Shown piece after piece: positions 46,762-55,948 of a stretch of DNA of 64,000 nt (the first letter of the stretch is position 1; each line of letters begins with the position of its first letter). The translations under genes were made by a program, and so were the position numbers. The notes beneath the pieces were generated by a model, which saw only the letters and a program-made list of their open reading frames with translations, was not told where the DNA came from and searched no databases. The DNA is from Prochlorococcus sp. AG-363-B11. GTDB taxonomy: Bacteria > Cyanobacteriota > Cyanobacteriia > PCC-6307 > Cyanobiaceae. The stretch spans positions 1 to 64,000 of the forward strand of contig QCFE01000003.1 of NCBI GenBank assembly GCA_003278425.1, written 5' to 3'.

Positions 46762-47360
46762 CTAGCGTAATACCTACAGATGAAAAGCCTAATGATTTAG
46801 CCACTGAAAAAAGTGAGCACGCTGACCATAGATTGTTTGGCTTGGTTTCATTTTTAGTAGCAGATGGCATGACATTTGCTGGTTTCTTTGCCGCTTACCT
46901 CACTTACAAAGCAGTAAATCCTCTTCTTCCTGATGCAATATATGAGCTAGAGCTACCGCTCCCCACGCTCAACACTATATTGCTCCTAGTTAGCAGCGCA
47001 ACATTCCATAAAGCTGGCAAGGCATTAGAAAAAAACAACTCAATTAAATGTCAAAACTGGCTTCTTATCACAGCCGGGCTTGGTATTGCATTCCTAGCAA
47101 GTCAAATGGTTGAGTACTTCACATTGCCCTTTGGACTAACTGACAATCTTTACGCCAGCACATTTTATGCTTTAACAGGTTTTCATGGCCTTCATGTAAC
47201 CTTAGGGACGTTTATGATACTAATTGTCTGGTGGCAAGCTCGTTCACCGGGTGGTCGAATAACAAATCTAAATAAGTTTCCCCTAGAAGCAGCAGAGCTC
47301 TATTGGCATTTTGTTGACGGGATCTGGGTGATTTTATTCATCATCCTTTATTTACTTTAA
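46758..47360 (+). CDS. ctaE: Cytochrome c oxidase subunit III
   Basis: The 200-residue subunit III has five membrane segments and the family's FHGLHVTLGTFMILIVWW (about 142-159) and AAELYWHFVDGIWVILFIILYLL (about 178-200). It stabilises subunit I. The start overlaps ctaD by 4 bp and it is the last gene of the operon; the 97-bp gap after it holds an A11 tract before cyAbrB. Length is typical of the short cyanobacterial form. Confidence 0.95.
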   Translation: MTSVIPTDEKPNDLATEKSEHADHRLFGLVSFLVADGMTFAGFFAAYLTYKAVNPLLPDAIYELELPLPTLNTILLLVSSATFHKAGKALEKNNSIKCQNWLLITAGLGIAFLASQMVEYFTLPFGLTDNLYASTFYALTGFHGLHVTLGTFMILIVWWQARSPGGRITNLNKFPLEAAELYWHFVDGIWVILFIILYLL

Positions 47361-47457
47361 TCTTGAATTCTTGATACCAAAAAAAAAAATCTTAAAGGGT
47401 TTATTGCCACAATTGCAGTTATTCGTCAGAATTAATAGAAATTAATAGATCTATTAA

Positions 47458-47832
47458 ATGCTGGTAGGCCAGGAACTACTCAACAAAGCCAGATCATTAA
47501 GCAAATGCTCTGAGGATGAGATTGCTAAAGGATGTGGATATGTAGGGCCCAGTGGGAGGGTCTTACGTAAAAGCTTCTATAGAGCATTGGTGCAAGCCAA
47601 AGGGATTAAGCTACGTTCTAATGGTCCTGGGAGACCTGGAAACAGATCTTCAAGAGGTCGCCAAGCAGAGTTCAGGACAAAGGTTCATGGCAATGGCAAC
47701 CTTCTCATTGGTCATGCTTACACGAAAAAACTTGGTCTCGAGCCTGGCCAAGAATTTAGAATCGACGTAAGGAAAGATTCTGGAGCAATATGCTTGCTTC
47801 CTTTAAGTGGGAAAAGTCTTGAATTAAAGTAG
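47458..47832 (+). CDS. Cyanobacterial AbrB-like transcription regulator
   Basis: The 124-residue protein is a cyAbrB. Its N-terminal part (LVGQELLNKARSLSKCSEDEIAKGCGYV ... FYRALVQAKG) is the cyanobacterial domain, and the C-terminal basic AbrB-like DNA-binding part (IGHAYTKKLGLEPGQEFRIDVRKDSGAICLLP) follows. cyAbrBs act on carbon/nitrogen balance and bind DNA as dimers or larger assemblies. It is 97 bp after ctaE on the same strand and may be in its own transcript. Prochlorococcus usually has two paralogues; I cannot tell which this is. Confidence 0.88.
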   Translation: MLVGQELLNKARSLSKCSEDEIAKGCGYVGPSGRVLRKSFYRALVQAKGIKLRSNGPGRPGNRSSRGRQAEFRTKVHGNGNLLIGHAYTKKLGLEPGQEFRIDVRKDSGAICLLPLSGKSLELK

Positions 47833-47880
47833 TCCTTGGCTACTTAATTAAAGCTAGGAATTATTTTATATTTAAAATAC

Positions 47881-48537
47881 CTAAGAAAAGCCATTATTTC
47901 TCAACCAGTCTAAAGAGAGATCTTGAACTTTATTGTTCATAGGTTTATTTGTAGCTTTTTTCAAAAGGTTCTCCGCATATTTAGCCATTAGGTCAGCTTC
48001 TAAATTAATTCTTTCTCCTATCTTTAGATGTCTTAAAGATGTATTAACCCATGTATGAGGTATAACAGCTATTGAAAAGGCATCTCCTTCTTGAGTACTT
48101 TCTGCAATTGTAAGACTGATGCCATTTAGAGCAATACTGGCTTTGTCACATGTGTATTTAGCAAATACAATATCCTCCCAAGAAATTTTTAGATTCCAAG
48201 AGTTATCTAAAGTCTCAATAGAATCAACTTTTCCCAAACCATCAATATGTCCACTGACCAGATGACCCCCAAGACGATCAGAGAGTCTTAAAGCAGGTTC
48301 TAAGTTGACAAATCCCTTTTCATAGGCCTTATCACCAAGAGAAGTTCTTCTTAAGGTCTCTTCACTGATATCAGCTAAGAATGCATTCTTCCTTATTGCA
48401 GACACTGTTAAGCACACCCCATCAACAGCAATGCTTTCCCCAAGTGTCAAAGGAAAAAAAGAAGTCGGTGCCTCAACTAATACCCCACCTCCATGAAGAT
48501 GGATAGTTCCTACTCCTTTTATTAGACCTGTAAACAT
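47881..48537 (-). CDS. ribE: Riboflavin synthase alpha subunit
   Basis: The enzyme dismutates two 6,7-dimethyl-8-ribityllumazine molecules into riboflavin. The 218-residue protein has two tandem lumazine-binding domains: MFTGLIKGVGTI...SIAVDGVCLTVSAI and GHLVSGHIDGLGKVDSI...SIALNGISLTIAES. The MFTG opening is diagnostic. It converges on cyAbrB with 48 bp between stops and is divergent from the aldo/keto reductase gene. No FMN riboswitch is visible in the 115 bp upstream. Confidence 0.95.
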   Translation of the reverse strand: MFTGLIKGVGTIHLHGGGVLVEAPTSFFPLTLGESIAVDGVCLTVSAIRKNAFLADISEETLRRTSLGDKAYEKGFVNLEPALRLSDRLGGHLVSGHIDGLGKVDSIETLDNSWNLKISWEDIVFAKYTCDKASIALNGISLTIAESTQEGDAFSIAVIPHTWVNTSLRHLKIGERINLEADLMAKYAENLLKKATNKPMNNKVQDLSLDWLRNNGFS

Positions 48538-48652
48538 TTAGAGAATCCTAAAAAGAGAGCTCTTAGTCATAATCCGTTTCAAGATCTTACTTAAACAAAG
48601 GATTCTTATAATAAAGCTAAAGATTCATTTACTTAAGATCTCATAAGAAATA

Positions 48653-49789
48653 ATGGCCCTAAAAAGAAACCAATTTGGGATCGGGCCAAAAGTAAGCCTC
48701 TTCACATTAGGGACAATGAGGTCAACTGAATCAGAAGCTCAGATGTATTCAGTTGTTAAAGAAGCATGCTTGACAGGAATCAACCATCTTGAAACATCGC
48801 CTGCATATGGGCCAGCAGAAAAGCTTTTGGGTGCTGCTATCAAACGATTGAACTCCGAAGGAGTGCGACCAGAGGGTGACTGGATAATAACTAGTAAAAT
48901 TCTTCCAGGAACAAATTTGAACAAAGGGAAGAAGCAACTTCAAGAAATTCTTTCCAAATTGGGGGTATCAAAGATTCACAATCTTGCAATCCATGGTTTA
49001 AATCTCCATGAACACCTTGAATGGGTACTTAATGGTGAAGGGGCTAAATTAATAAAATGGGCAAAACAAGAAAGGTTAATTGGACAAGTAGGTTTTAGTT
49101 CCCATGGTACTTTCTCATTAATACAGAAAGCAATAGAAAGTAGCCGATTTCAGTTTTGTAGCTTGCACCTTCATTTATTAGATCAAGAAAGAATACCTCT
49201 TGCAAAAATGGCCTTAGAGAAACAACTAGGTGTAATGGCTATTTCCCCTGCAGACAAAGGGGGGCATTTACATACACCAAGTCAAACTCTTATTTCCGAT
49301 TGCTTCCCAATCTCACCACTAGAACTTGCCTATAGATTTCTACTTTCTCAAGGAATTAGTACTCTTACACTTGGTGCTTGTAAAGCTCAAGACTTCCAGA
49401 TTGCCAAAAAACTAATTAACTCCAATTTCCCACTAAGCAAATCAGAGCAAAGTGTCATAGAAAAACTTAATCAACTAAGCAAAGAACGCTTAGGCAATAC
49501 TTTTTGTGGTCAGTGTAGAGATTGTTTGCCATGCCCTAATGAAATTCCGATTCCAGAAATCTTACGCCTACGAAACCTTTCAATAGGCATGGATCTTCAT
49601 AGCTTCACTAAAGAAAGATACAATTTAATAGGAAGAGCAGGGCATTGGTGGGAAAAAAATAATGCCACTGACTGTCAGAACTGTGGAGATTGCCTACCAA
49701 GATGTCCACATAATTTAAATATTCCCGAACTGCTTAAAGAAACGCATCATAAACTAGTTGATAAACCAAAAAGAAGATTATGGGGATGA
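48653..49789 (+). CDS. Aldo/keto reductase with C-terminal 4Fe-4S ferredoxin-like domain
   Basis: The 378-residue protein begins with an aldo/keto reductase barrel (LGTMRSTESEAQ; HLETSPAYGPAEKLLGAAI with the active-site tyrosine; IGQVGFSSHG). It then has two cysteine clusters: CGQCRDCLPCP (about 284-294) and CQNCGDCLPRCP (about 342-353), which suit iron-sulfur cluster binding. This fusion belongs to a known AKR subgroup in bacteria, with electrons perhaps from ferredoxin. The physiological substrate is unknown. The end overlaps the 3' end of the convergent PotD-like gene by 12 bp. Confidence 0.85.
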   Translation: MALKRNQFGIGPKVSLFTLGTMRSTESEAQMYSVVKEACLTGINHLETSPAYGPAEKLLGAAIKRLNSEGVRPEGDWIITSKILPGTNLNKGKKQLQEILSKLGVSKIHNLAIHGLNLHEHLEWVLNGEGAKLIKWAKQERLIGQVGFSSHGTFSLIQKAIESSRFQFCSLHLHLLDQERIPLAKMALEKQLGVMAISPADKGGHLHTPSQTLISDCFPISPLELAYRFLLSQGISTLTLGACKAQDFQIAKKLINSNFPLSKSEQSVIEKLNQLSKERLGNTFCGQCRDCLPCPNEIPIPEILRLRNLSIGMDLHSFTKERYNLIGRAGHWWEKNNATDCQNCGDCLPRCPHNLNIPELLKETHHKLVDKPKRRLWG

Positions 49790-50779
49790 ACTGTTCCAGC
49801 GACTCTCAAGTGCTTTTCTCTCCAAGTTATTTAAAGATCTAAAAGACCAAGAATTCTCAAATGCCTCCTCAGAATGATAAATAAAGCGATATTTTTCCGG
49901 CAATAAATTACTGGCCTCAACTATCTGTGAGTAGTCGATAGGTGGCATTGAGCCTTTTGCAAGTAACTTAACCAACAACGGCAAGGTCCATGTTTGCTTA
50001 ATCCAATCTAATGGCAATGGCTGGGGACTTTTCTGTGTGCTTAGCAAAACAGACCAGTTTAATGCTGCTCCTTCTCTTGGGAAAGCAATTCTTAAGCGAG
50101 GGTCACTTGCCAGCGCTCTTAAGCAAATTTGAAGCGGTAGGACAGCAACTTTTGCCTGACCTGATATCAACCAATTCAATCCATTCTTATCATCAAAACT
50201 CTTCGCCTGCGCTCTCAAATGTTTCAATGGATTATCTCCCTTCATTTGATCAGCTAAAGACATAACAACCCTTGGGCTAGAAGGCAAAATTACATGTCCT
50301 TTCAGTTTAGGCTCCAATAAAACTTGCCATGACTCTTGAGCTTGCCGCCATAGACCCTCTTCTCCTCGAAAAATTAAAACCCAAGGTGAAACTGCAATAG
50401 GTAAAACTCGAGAAGAGATTTCAGAGTTGATGCTATTCAAGAACGACTTTGCTTTGCTATTAAGGAGAGGATATATTTCATCAGCTTCAATTGATTGAAA
50501 TTCCTCAAATGGACATTCTCCAAGCCATCCATCTCCAATAGCAATTAGATCAATTCTTTTTTCTAAATTAGATTTATAAAAATCTTTTTGTGATTTCACT
50601 TCTAAAAGCTGATATTTCCATTGTGAAGGTAGAGCTTGTAAGGCTTCTCGGGGTAAAACACCTTTAGGTAATGCAAGAACTGCTCTTCCAGAAGGGAAGG
50701 AACAGCCAGATATACTAAAAAGTCCCGTAAGGACTCCCAACCTAATAAAATCTCTCCTCCCGAGTGTCATGGTTTTCAT
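49778..50779 (-). CDS. PotD-like extracytoplasmic substrate-binding lipoprotein (orphan)
   Basis: The 333-residue protein has a twin-arginine-like start (GRRDFIRLGV, 7-16) and a lipobox SISGC (22-26), followed by a type II periplasmic-binding fold reminiscent of polyamine (PotD) proteins: LDWIKQTW, EASNLLPEKYRF. The SBP_bac-like core includes IDLIAIGDGWLGE and GLNWLISGQAKVAVLPLQ. No ABC permease or ATPase for such a ligand is adjacent, so it is an orphan by context. Its start is 31 bp from the CobT-like stop. The ligand cannot be read from the sequence. Confidence 0.75.
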   Translation of the reverse strand: MKTMTLGRRDFIRLGVLTGLFSISGCSFPSGRAVLALPKGVLPREALQALPSQWKYQLLEVKSQKDFYKSNLEKRIDLIAIGDGWLGECPFEEFQSIEADEIYPLLNSKAKSFLNSINSEISSRVLPIAVSPWVLIFRGEEGLWRQAQESWQVLLEPKLKGHVILPSSPRVVMSLADQMKGDNPLKHLRAQAKSFDDKNGLNWLISGQAKVAVLPLQICLRALASDPRLRIAFPREGAALNWSVLLSTQKSPQPLPLDWIKQTWTLPLLVKLLAKGSMPPIDYSQIVEASNLLPEKYRFIYHSEEAFENSWSFRSLNNLERKALESRWNSSSP

Positions 50780-50810
50780 GATGACAACCCAAGAACTGTA
50801 CCTAACATAG

Positions 50811-52016
50811 CTAAGAATTTTTGTTTAATTGGTCAACTGCTAGCTCACATCCTTCAAGTAATGTCTTACAGCTAAAGCCATTTATTTGTGCAAGCAGAGA
50901 AAATGCTCCAGCTCCTACTCCTTCTTTTACAAATCCAAGTTCATAGTCTCTTAAGACTTGCTTAGAGCTTTCATGAAAGCGCAGGCCTGAACATAATCCT
51001 AAAAGAGGGACATCAAAAAAGGTTTCAACTTGTTCAATCAAAGAATGGAAGGAACTTTGTTTTGATGATGCAGTAATTGACTCATCAAAAAGCCAGGATG
51101 TCGTTCCAATTGAGACATCTTTTACAAAATCACTTCTTAAAGAAGGCCTAAGAGTAGCCAAAGCTAATGCCAAAACAGCTACCATCTGACTACCTCCACC
51201 TAACATGACTGGCTGCCTCACTTGCCTTGCTCCTAATAAAAGGCCAACAGCAATTGGCTGGAACGGGTCTCCAACTGCAGCCAATAATTCTTTAGTGGAC
51301 GGAGAGCTTCCTAATGCTGCAGCCCTCAATCCCTTCTCAACAGACTTTTTCTTTAGTTCTATAGGAGGGTTGCGATTACTGCCACTAACAAACCTTTCTA
51401 CTGAGATACCTAATCCAGTTAATACTGCAAGAGCAGTCGTGGTACCTCCAGGGACACATTCTGACATCAAAAGAGGTTTGACTAAATTTGAACCGAGTTC
51501 AAATCCCTTCCTCATCAAGGTGTCTACTCTCTCAGGCTTCATAGCTACCCCAGTAGTCACACATTCAGCCGGGCCATTAAAGGGAGAATCAATTGCTTGA
51601 TAGGGGAAAGATGGAATCTCAAGCAAGCCAGAACCAAGAACTTCTGTTTTCAAGCCAATGAAGCCAGACGCGACATGGCTAATTAAAGCTGGGGAGATTC
51701 CTGCAGGGAGTGGTGGCAATGGCCATTTTCTTATCCCCGATGGTCCTTTTAAAAGAAGTTCTGCATCAGCAAGGGCTGTATAACGCCTCGAAGCTTTAGT
51801 TGAACCAGCTGCTGAGATACCTTCTATTTCAGCCGTCTTTGAACCTGCCAAAACTAATAAGCTAAATATATTATTCGCAGGAGTTTTCCATATTCTTTCC
51901 CACCTATTTAAATTAAACAATGATGCTCCTGAACCAAAGACTCTACATTTCTCATAAATTTCTCGAGAAATAGGTTTTTTCTTATTTTGATTAATTTGGT
52001 TCAAAGAGGATCCCAC
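50811..52016 (-). CDS. CobT-like protein (TIGR00303/UPF0284)
   Basis: The protein resembles nicotinate-nucleotide:dimethylbenzimidazole phosphoribosyltransferase (CobT) through [49 protein letters not shown] and [21 protein letters not shown]. It belongs to a divergent group (UPF0284) found in cyanobacteria and archaea. No ATG precedes the core. I give the GTG at 52016 as start; TTG 52004 would overlap the previous stop as TTGA, and TTG 52082 would add a Ser/Thr-rich head and overlap by 82 bp. Prochlorococcus makes pseudocobalamin (adenine lower ligand), so a DMB role is doubtful. Confidence 0.82.
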   Translation of the reverse strand: MGSSLNQINQNKKKPISREIYEKCRVFGSGASLFNLNRWERIWKTPANNIFSLLVLAGSKTAEIEGISAAGSTKASRRYTALADAELLLKGPSGIRKWPLPPLPAGISPALISHVASGFIGLKTEVLGSGLLEIPSFPYQAIDSPFNGPAECVTTGVAMKPERVDTLMRKGFELGSNLVKPLLMSECVPGGTTTALAVLTGLGISVERFVSGSNRNPPIELKKKSVEKGLRAAALGSSPSTKELLAAVGDPFQPIAVGLLLGARQVRQPVMLGGGSQMVAVLALALATLRPSLRSDFVKDVSIGTTSWLFDESITASSKQSSFHSLIEQVETFFDVPLLGLCSGLRFHESSKQVLRDYELGFVKEGVGAGAFSLLAQINGFSCKTLLEGCELAVDQLNKNS

Positions 52017-52642
52017 AAAATCAAAGTCTGCAGAAGTCGTGGTGGTTGTGGAATAGAAGCTCGAAGTTTTGGAAAAATCCAAAACGCAATCGCATGCAAA
52101 GTAAGAACAAATATCAATTCTTGAAAAACAACTAAAAACAAAGACATTGCCTGAACAAACAATAAATCTGGAATAAGAGGCAAATTAAAAATGTTGATAA
52201 TTCTCTCTAAGAATAAGAAACCTGCTCTAGTAACAACAACCCAAAGATTCTCACCAACCAGCAAAGAGACTAAAAGAACTCTGACAAGAAAACCTATTGT
52301 CCCAATCATCACCCCAACGCCCCAACTCAACCACCAACTAAAACCTTTGAACCAGCTCCAACCAAGCCACAGAGAAAGAAAACCATACGGAAATAAGACC
52401 AAAGGGCCTCTAATAGGTCCCATAAGTGCTATTAGAAGCATTACTAAGAGCGCTGTCCCTTCCAACCCAGAAGCAGGCCCTCTTCTTACTTGCAAAAGCG
52501 CCAAAGGTAGAGGTAAAGCAAGTCGAAAAAAAGCTGCCCCTATCGGCAAGTAATAAAGAGCTATCCAGATTAAGGCTGTGGTGGCAGTCAAATAAGATGT
52601 TTCTACTAACTGAATAGATTGCCTAGCAGTGAGAGGCTCCAT
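52001..52642 (-). CDS. DUF2232 family membrane protein
   Basis: The protein has about seven membrane segments and the DUF2232-like pattern ([55 protein letters not shown]). The start is taken at the ATG 52642 (MEPLTARQ); a TTG at 52687 is an alternative. Related family members are membrane proteins of unknown function, with some resemblance to S-component-like transporters of vitamins, which is suggestive beside a CobT-like gene but unproven. It lies between the small lipoprotein gene and the CobT-like gene, with a 16-bp overlap at its end. Confidence 0.78.
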   Translation of the reverse strand: MEPLTARQSIQLVETSYLTATTALIWIALYYLPIGAAFFRLALPLPLALLQVRRGPASGLEGTALLVMLLIALMGPIRGPLVLFPYGFLSLWLGWSWFKGFSWWLSWGVGVMIGTIGFLVRVLLVSLLVGENLWVVVTRAGFLFLERIINIFNLPLIPDLLFVQAMSLFLVVFQELIFVLTLHAIAFWIFPKLRASIPQPPRLLQTLILWDPL

Positions 52643-52692
52643 GGAATTAGTTTTTCTTACATTGCGTAGCTTTTTAGAATTCAGCAAAATAT

Positions 52693-53142
52693 TTACCTAT
52701 TAGATGAATCATTAAACAACGCTTTTTCATCTAGACGTTCTATTTTCTCAATTTCAAAAACAACACCAGCATCCCTTAAAACTGATGTAACTTTTTCGGC
52801 TGGAGCAGAAGGGTTTGCCTCTGATAATCGAAGAATGATTCGGTAAGGCTGAGGTATAAATTTATTAGTTCTTTTAAAAGAAGGTTTTAATTGCTTTTTA
52901 GATTTAATCTTTAAAGGCTTTTTAACATTAGATTCCCTAAGCTCTTTAGAAGAAGGCAAGGATACAGTATTAATATTTTCTGACTTTTTTGTAGAATTAA
53001 CAGGCTTCAAAGGAGAATCAAAACTATCGGCAAGTCTCTTCTCAAACTGCGAGTCTGAACATGCTTGAATCAGAGAAAAGCATATAAGTAAATATATTAT
53101 TTTAAAGATTTCCTCAACAACTTTTAGCTTCAAGATATCCAT
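52693..53142 (-). CDS. Small putative lipoprotein, 149 residues
   Basis: The N-terminus has a hydrophobic stretch ending in a lipobox-like LIQAC (about 24-28), so the protein is likely lipid-anchored. A low-complexity Lys/Ser region follows, then a compact C-terminal domain (PYRIILRLSEANPSAPAEKVTSVLRDAGVVFEIEKIERL, about 98-136) that looks like a small alpha/beta fold. No family is recognised. It is only 3 bp after the topA stop and before the DUF2232 gene, so it belongs to that transcript. ATG 53142 is the only suitable start. Confidence 0.65.
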   Translation of the reverse strand: MDILKLKVVEEIFKIIYLLICFSLIQACSDSQFEKRLADSFDSPLKPVNSTKKSENINTVSLPSSKELRESNVKKPLKIKSKKQLKPSFKRTNKFIPQPYRIILRLSEANPSAPAEKVTSVLRDAGVVFEIEKIERLDEKALFNDSSNR

Positions 53143-53145
53143 TAT

Positions 53146-55815
53146 TTAGTCTTTATCTTTAGGCTTAATAACTTTTACAGCACTTGCACGAAGTCGTCCT
53201 GACTTTGTTGTTGCAGGACTCTTCTTCTTAGTAGATGTTTTAGATTTCTTTTTCTTTGCAATCGTAGTTTTCTTACTTGTTTTCTTTACTGCCAATAATT
53301 GGAGGGCCTCTTCAAGAGTTAACTCATCTGCCTCTTTATCTTTAGGTAAAGAGGCATTGATTTTTCCTTGTTTAACATAAAGTCCATATGGGCCATTATA
53401 AACATGAATATTTTCTTTCTCTCCTTTAGGTCTTCCTAAATCTCTAAGAGCCAATCTCCCTCCTCTCCCAAGCTTAGGAATTGCTAATAGTTCAAGAGCT
53501 CTCTTCAAATCAATTTGATACACATCATCTTCTTTCTTTAAAGACCGATTATCAGGTTTTTCTCCATCACCTTTATCCCAAACTACATAAGGGCCAAACT
53601 GACCAGTTCGAGCTTCAACTGTTCCACCTTCAGGGTGGGGCCCTAGTAATCGAGGCAAACTTAGAAGCTTTAAAGCATCAGTTAATGATATTTCCTCTGT
53701 TTTAACATCTTTAGGAAGCGATGCTCTACGAGGTTTATCCTTCTTATCTTGTGCCTCCCCAAGCTGAACAAACGGTCCCCATGGTCCAAAGCGAAGATAT
53801 ATTTTCTCCCCAGTCTCTGGATGAGAGCCTAGATCAGAGGGACCATCAAGAATTCGTTTAACTTTCTCAAGATCAAGATCTCCTGGTGTTATATCCATGG
53901 GTAAATTACCCTTTGCATCAACTTCTTCACCATTTTCATTAATTCGCTTCCCTTCTAACCACGGTCCATTAGATCCAATACGAACTGTGCAAGGCAACCC
54001 AACAAGGTCAACCTTCCTAAAAGCCTTTCCATCAATATCTCCCTCTCTCTTGTCAACCTGAGCTGCTAAACCTTTTTTACCTTTATAAAAAGTTTCTAAA
54101 TATGGGAGCCATTCAACAGATCCTGAAGAGATCTCATCTAGGGAAGATTCCATTCTAGCTGTAAATGTTGTATCAACTAGGTCTGGGAAATGTTCCTCTA
54201 AAAGAGACGTTACAGCAAATGCTGTAAAAGTTGGAGCTAGAGAGTTTGCATTTAAAGATGCATATCCCCTATCAACAATCGTTCCAATGATACTTGCATA
54301 AGTAGAAGGTCTACCAATTCCTTCCTTCTCAAGAGTCTTAACCAACGAAGCTTCGCTATACCTTGCAGGCGGCTTTGTTTCATGTCCAATAGCATCAACT
54401 GTCTTTGCAATAAGCTCATCTCCAACAGAGAGGATAGGCAATAAGATCTCTTGACCTTCCAAAGCAGCTTCAGGGTCATCACTACCTTCAACATATGCTC
54501 TGAAAAAGCCTGGAAAATCAATGTTCTTTCCAGTTGCTCTGAAAATAGCGTCACTAACACTTATATCTACAGAAAGCATTGTTAAACGAGCCTCCGCCAT
54601 TTGACTGGCAACAGTACGTTTCCAAATCAACTCATATAAAGCCAAGTCCCTGCCACTTAAAGCAGTATCTTTAGGAGTCTTGAATGTTTCACCTGCAGGC
54701 CTAATTGCTTCATGAGCCTCTTGCGCATTTCTAGTGCTAGAAGTGAACTTTCTAGGAGATTCACTTAAATATTCCTTGCCATATTTAAGTTCAACGCATT
54801 TCCGAGCAGCACTGATCGCTTGTTGAGACAAATTTACAGAATCTGTTCTCATATATGTAATAAAACCTCTTTCATACAAAGACTGAGCACATCGCATAGT
54901 CTCTCTAGCAGAAAGCCTTAACTTTCTATTAGATTCTTGCTGAAGGGTACTTGTCGTAAAGGGAGGGACAGGCTTCCGAATCGTTGGTTTTTTCTCTACA
55001 GACTTTATTGTCCATTTATCTTTTGCAAATTTAATAGCAAGCTCTTTTGCTTCATTTTCTTTAAGAAGATTCGCTGAACTTGTTTTTTTAAGTTTCCCTG
55101 ATTTCTCATCGAAATCACTACCTTTAGCAACTTTCTTATCCTTAAAACTAACTAAACGAGCTTCTATAGGAGCACTTCCTTTTTCAAGAATAGTTTTCAA
55201 GTCCCAATAACTAGCACTATGAAAGGCCCTCCTTTCCCTTTCACGTTTTACTAGAAGTCTTACAGATACTGATTGAACACGGCCAGCAGAAAGTCCCCAT
55301 GCGACTTTCTTCCATAACAAAGGGGAAAGTGTATAACCAACTAATCGGTCAAGGATCCTTCTTGTTTCTTGGGCATGAACCAATTCCATATCCAAATCTC
55401 TAGGCTTTTGAAGGGCTTTTGTAATTGCTTGTTTTGTAATTTCATGAAAAACCATTCTTTTAGTGGGAATTTTCGGCTTCAAGAGTTCCAACAAATGCCA
55501 ACTAATACTTTCGCCTTCCCGATCTTCATCAGTTGCCAGTAAAAGTTCTTTTGCATCCTTTAAAGCAGACTTAAGCTCTCTAACGACTTTCTTCTTATCT
55601 TTTGGAACCACATATAAAGGCTCAAAATCTGCTGATGTATTTACACCAATCCTAGACCATTTCTCTTTCTTCAAAGAAGCTGGTATTTCACTAGCTCCTT
55701 TAGGGAGATCTCTAACGTGTCCCATTGAAGCAATGACTTGAAAGTCCTTAGGCAAAAAGCTTTTTATAGTTCTTGCCTTTGTAGGACTTTCGACGATGAC
55801 CAAGGTGTGCGCCAC
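53146..55815 (-). CDS. topA: DNA topoisomerase I
   Basis: The type IA enzyme relaxes negative supercoils in the nucleoid. The 889 residues have the Toprim domain (VIVESPTKARTI, 5-16; LATDEDREGESI, about 90-101), the active-site tyrosine in ITYMRTDS (about 321-328), and the type IA core to about residue 600. Instead of zinc fingers the C-terminus has three to four repeats with G(P/Q)(F/W)GP(F/Y) turns (GPWGPFVQLGE, GQFGPYVVWDKG, GPYGLYVKQGK), and a lysine-rich tail. It heads the minus-strand run through the lipoprotein and DUF2232 genes. Confidence 0.96.
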   Translation of the reverse strand: MAHTLVIVESPTKARTIKSFLPKDFQVIASMGHVRDLPKGASEIPASLKKEKWSRIGVNTSADFEPLYVVPKDKKKVVRELKSALKDAKELLLATDEDREGESISWHLLELLKPKIPTKRMVFHEITKQAITKALQKPRDLDMELVHAQETRRILDRLVGYTLSPLLWKKVAWGLSAGRVQSVSVRLLVKRERERRAFHSASYWDLKTILEKGSAPIEARLVSFKDKKVAKGSDFDEKSGKLKKTSSANLLKENEAKELAIKFAKDKWTIKSVEKKPTIRKPVPPFTTSTLQQESNRKLRLSARETMRCAQSLYERGFITYMRTDSVNLSQQAISAARKCVELKYGKEYLSESPRKFTSSTRNAQEAHEAIRPAGETFKTPKDTALSGRDLALYELIWKRTVASQMAEARLTMLSVDISVSDAIFRATGKNIDFPGFFRAYVEGSDDPEAALEGQEILLPILSVGDELIAKTVDAIGHETKPPARYSEASLVKTLEKEGIGRPSTYASIIGTIVDRGYASLNANSLAPTFTAFAVTSLLEEHFPDLVDTTFTARMESSLDEISSGSVEWLPYLETFYKGKKGLAAQVDKREGDIDGKAFRKVDLVGLPCTVRIGSNGPWLEGKRINENGEEVDAKGNLPMDITPGDLDLEKVKRILDGPSDLGSHPETGEKIYLRFGPWGPFVQLGEAQDKKDKPRRASLPKDVKTEEISLTDALKLLSLPRLLGPHPEGGTVEARTGQFGPYVVWDKGDGEKPDNRSLKKEDDVYQIDLKRALELLAIPKLGRGGRLALRDLGRPKGEKENIHVYNGPYGLYVKQGKINASLPKDKEADELTLEEALQLLAVKKTSKKTTIAKKKKSKTSTKKKSPATTKSGRLRASAVKVIKPKDKD

Positions 55816-55948
55816 AGGCGAACAAATAATTTTACATATTCATCTTTATCGCATCAAGCACCAAAATGCATAGACCAAAGTAATAACTAAGGCATAATTC
55901 ATAACATCGCTAGAGTTAAAAAATCAGGTTTTTTCTGGCAAAACCACT

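Noticed and set aside
53481..55741. Several 60-100 codon frames inside topA on the other strand or in other frames
   Set aside because: They are shadows of a long, clearly conserved gene.
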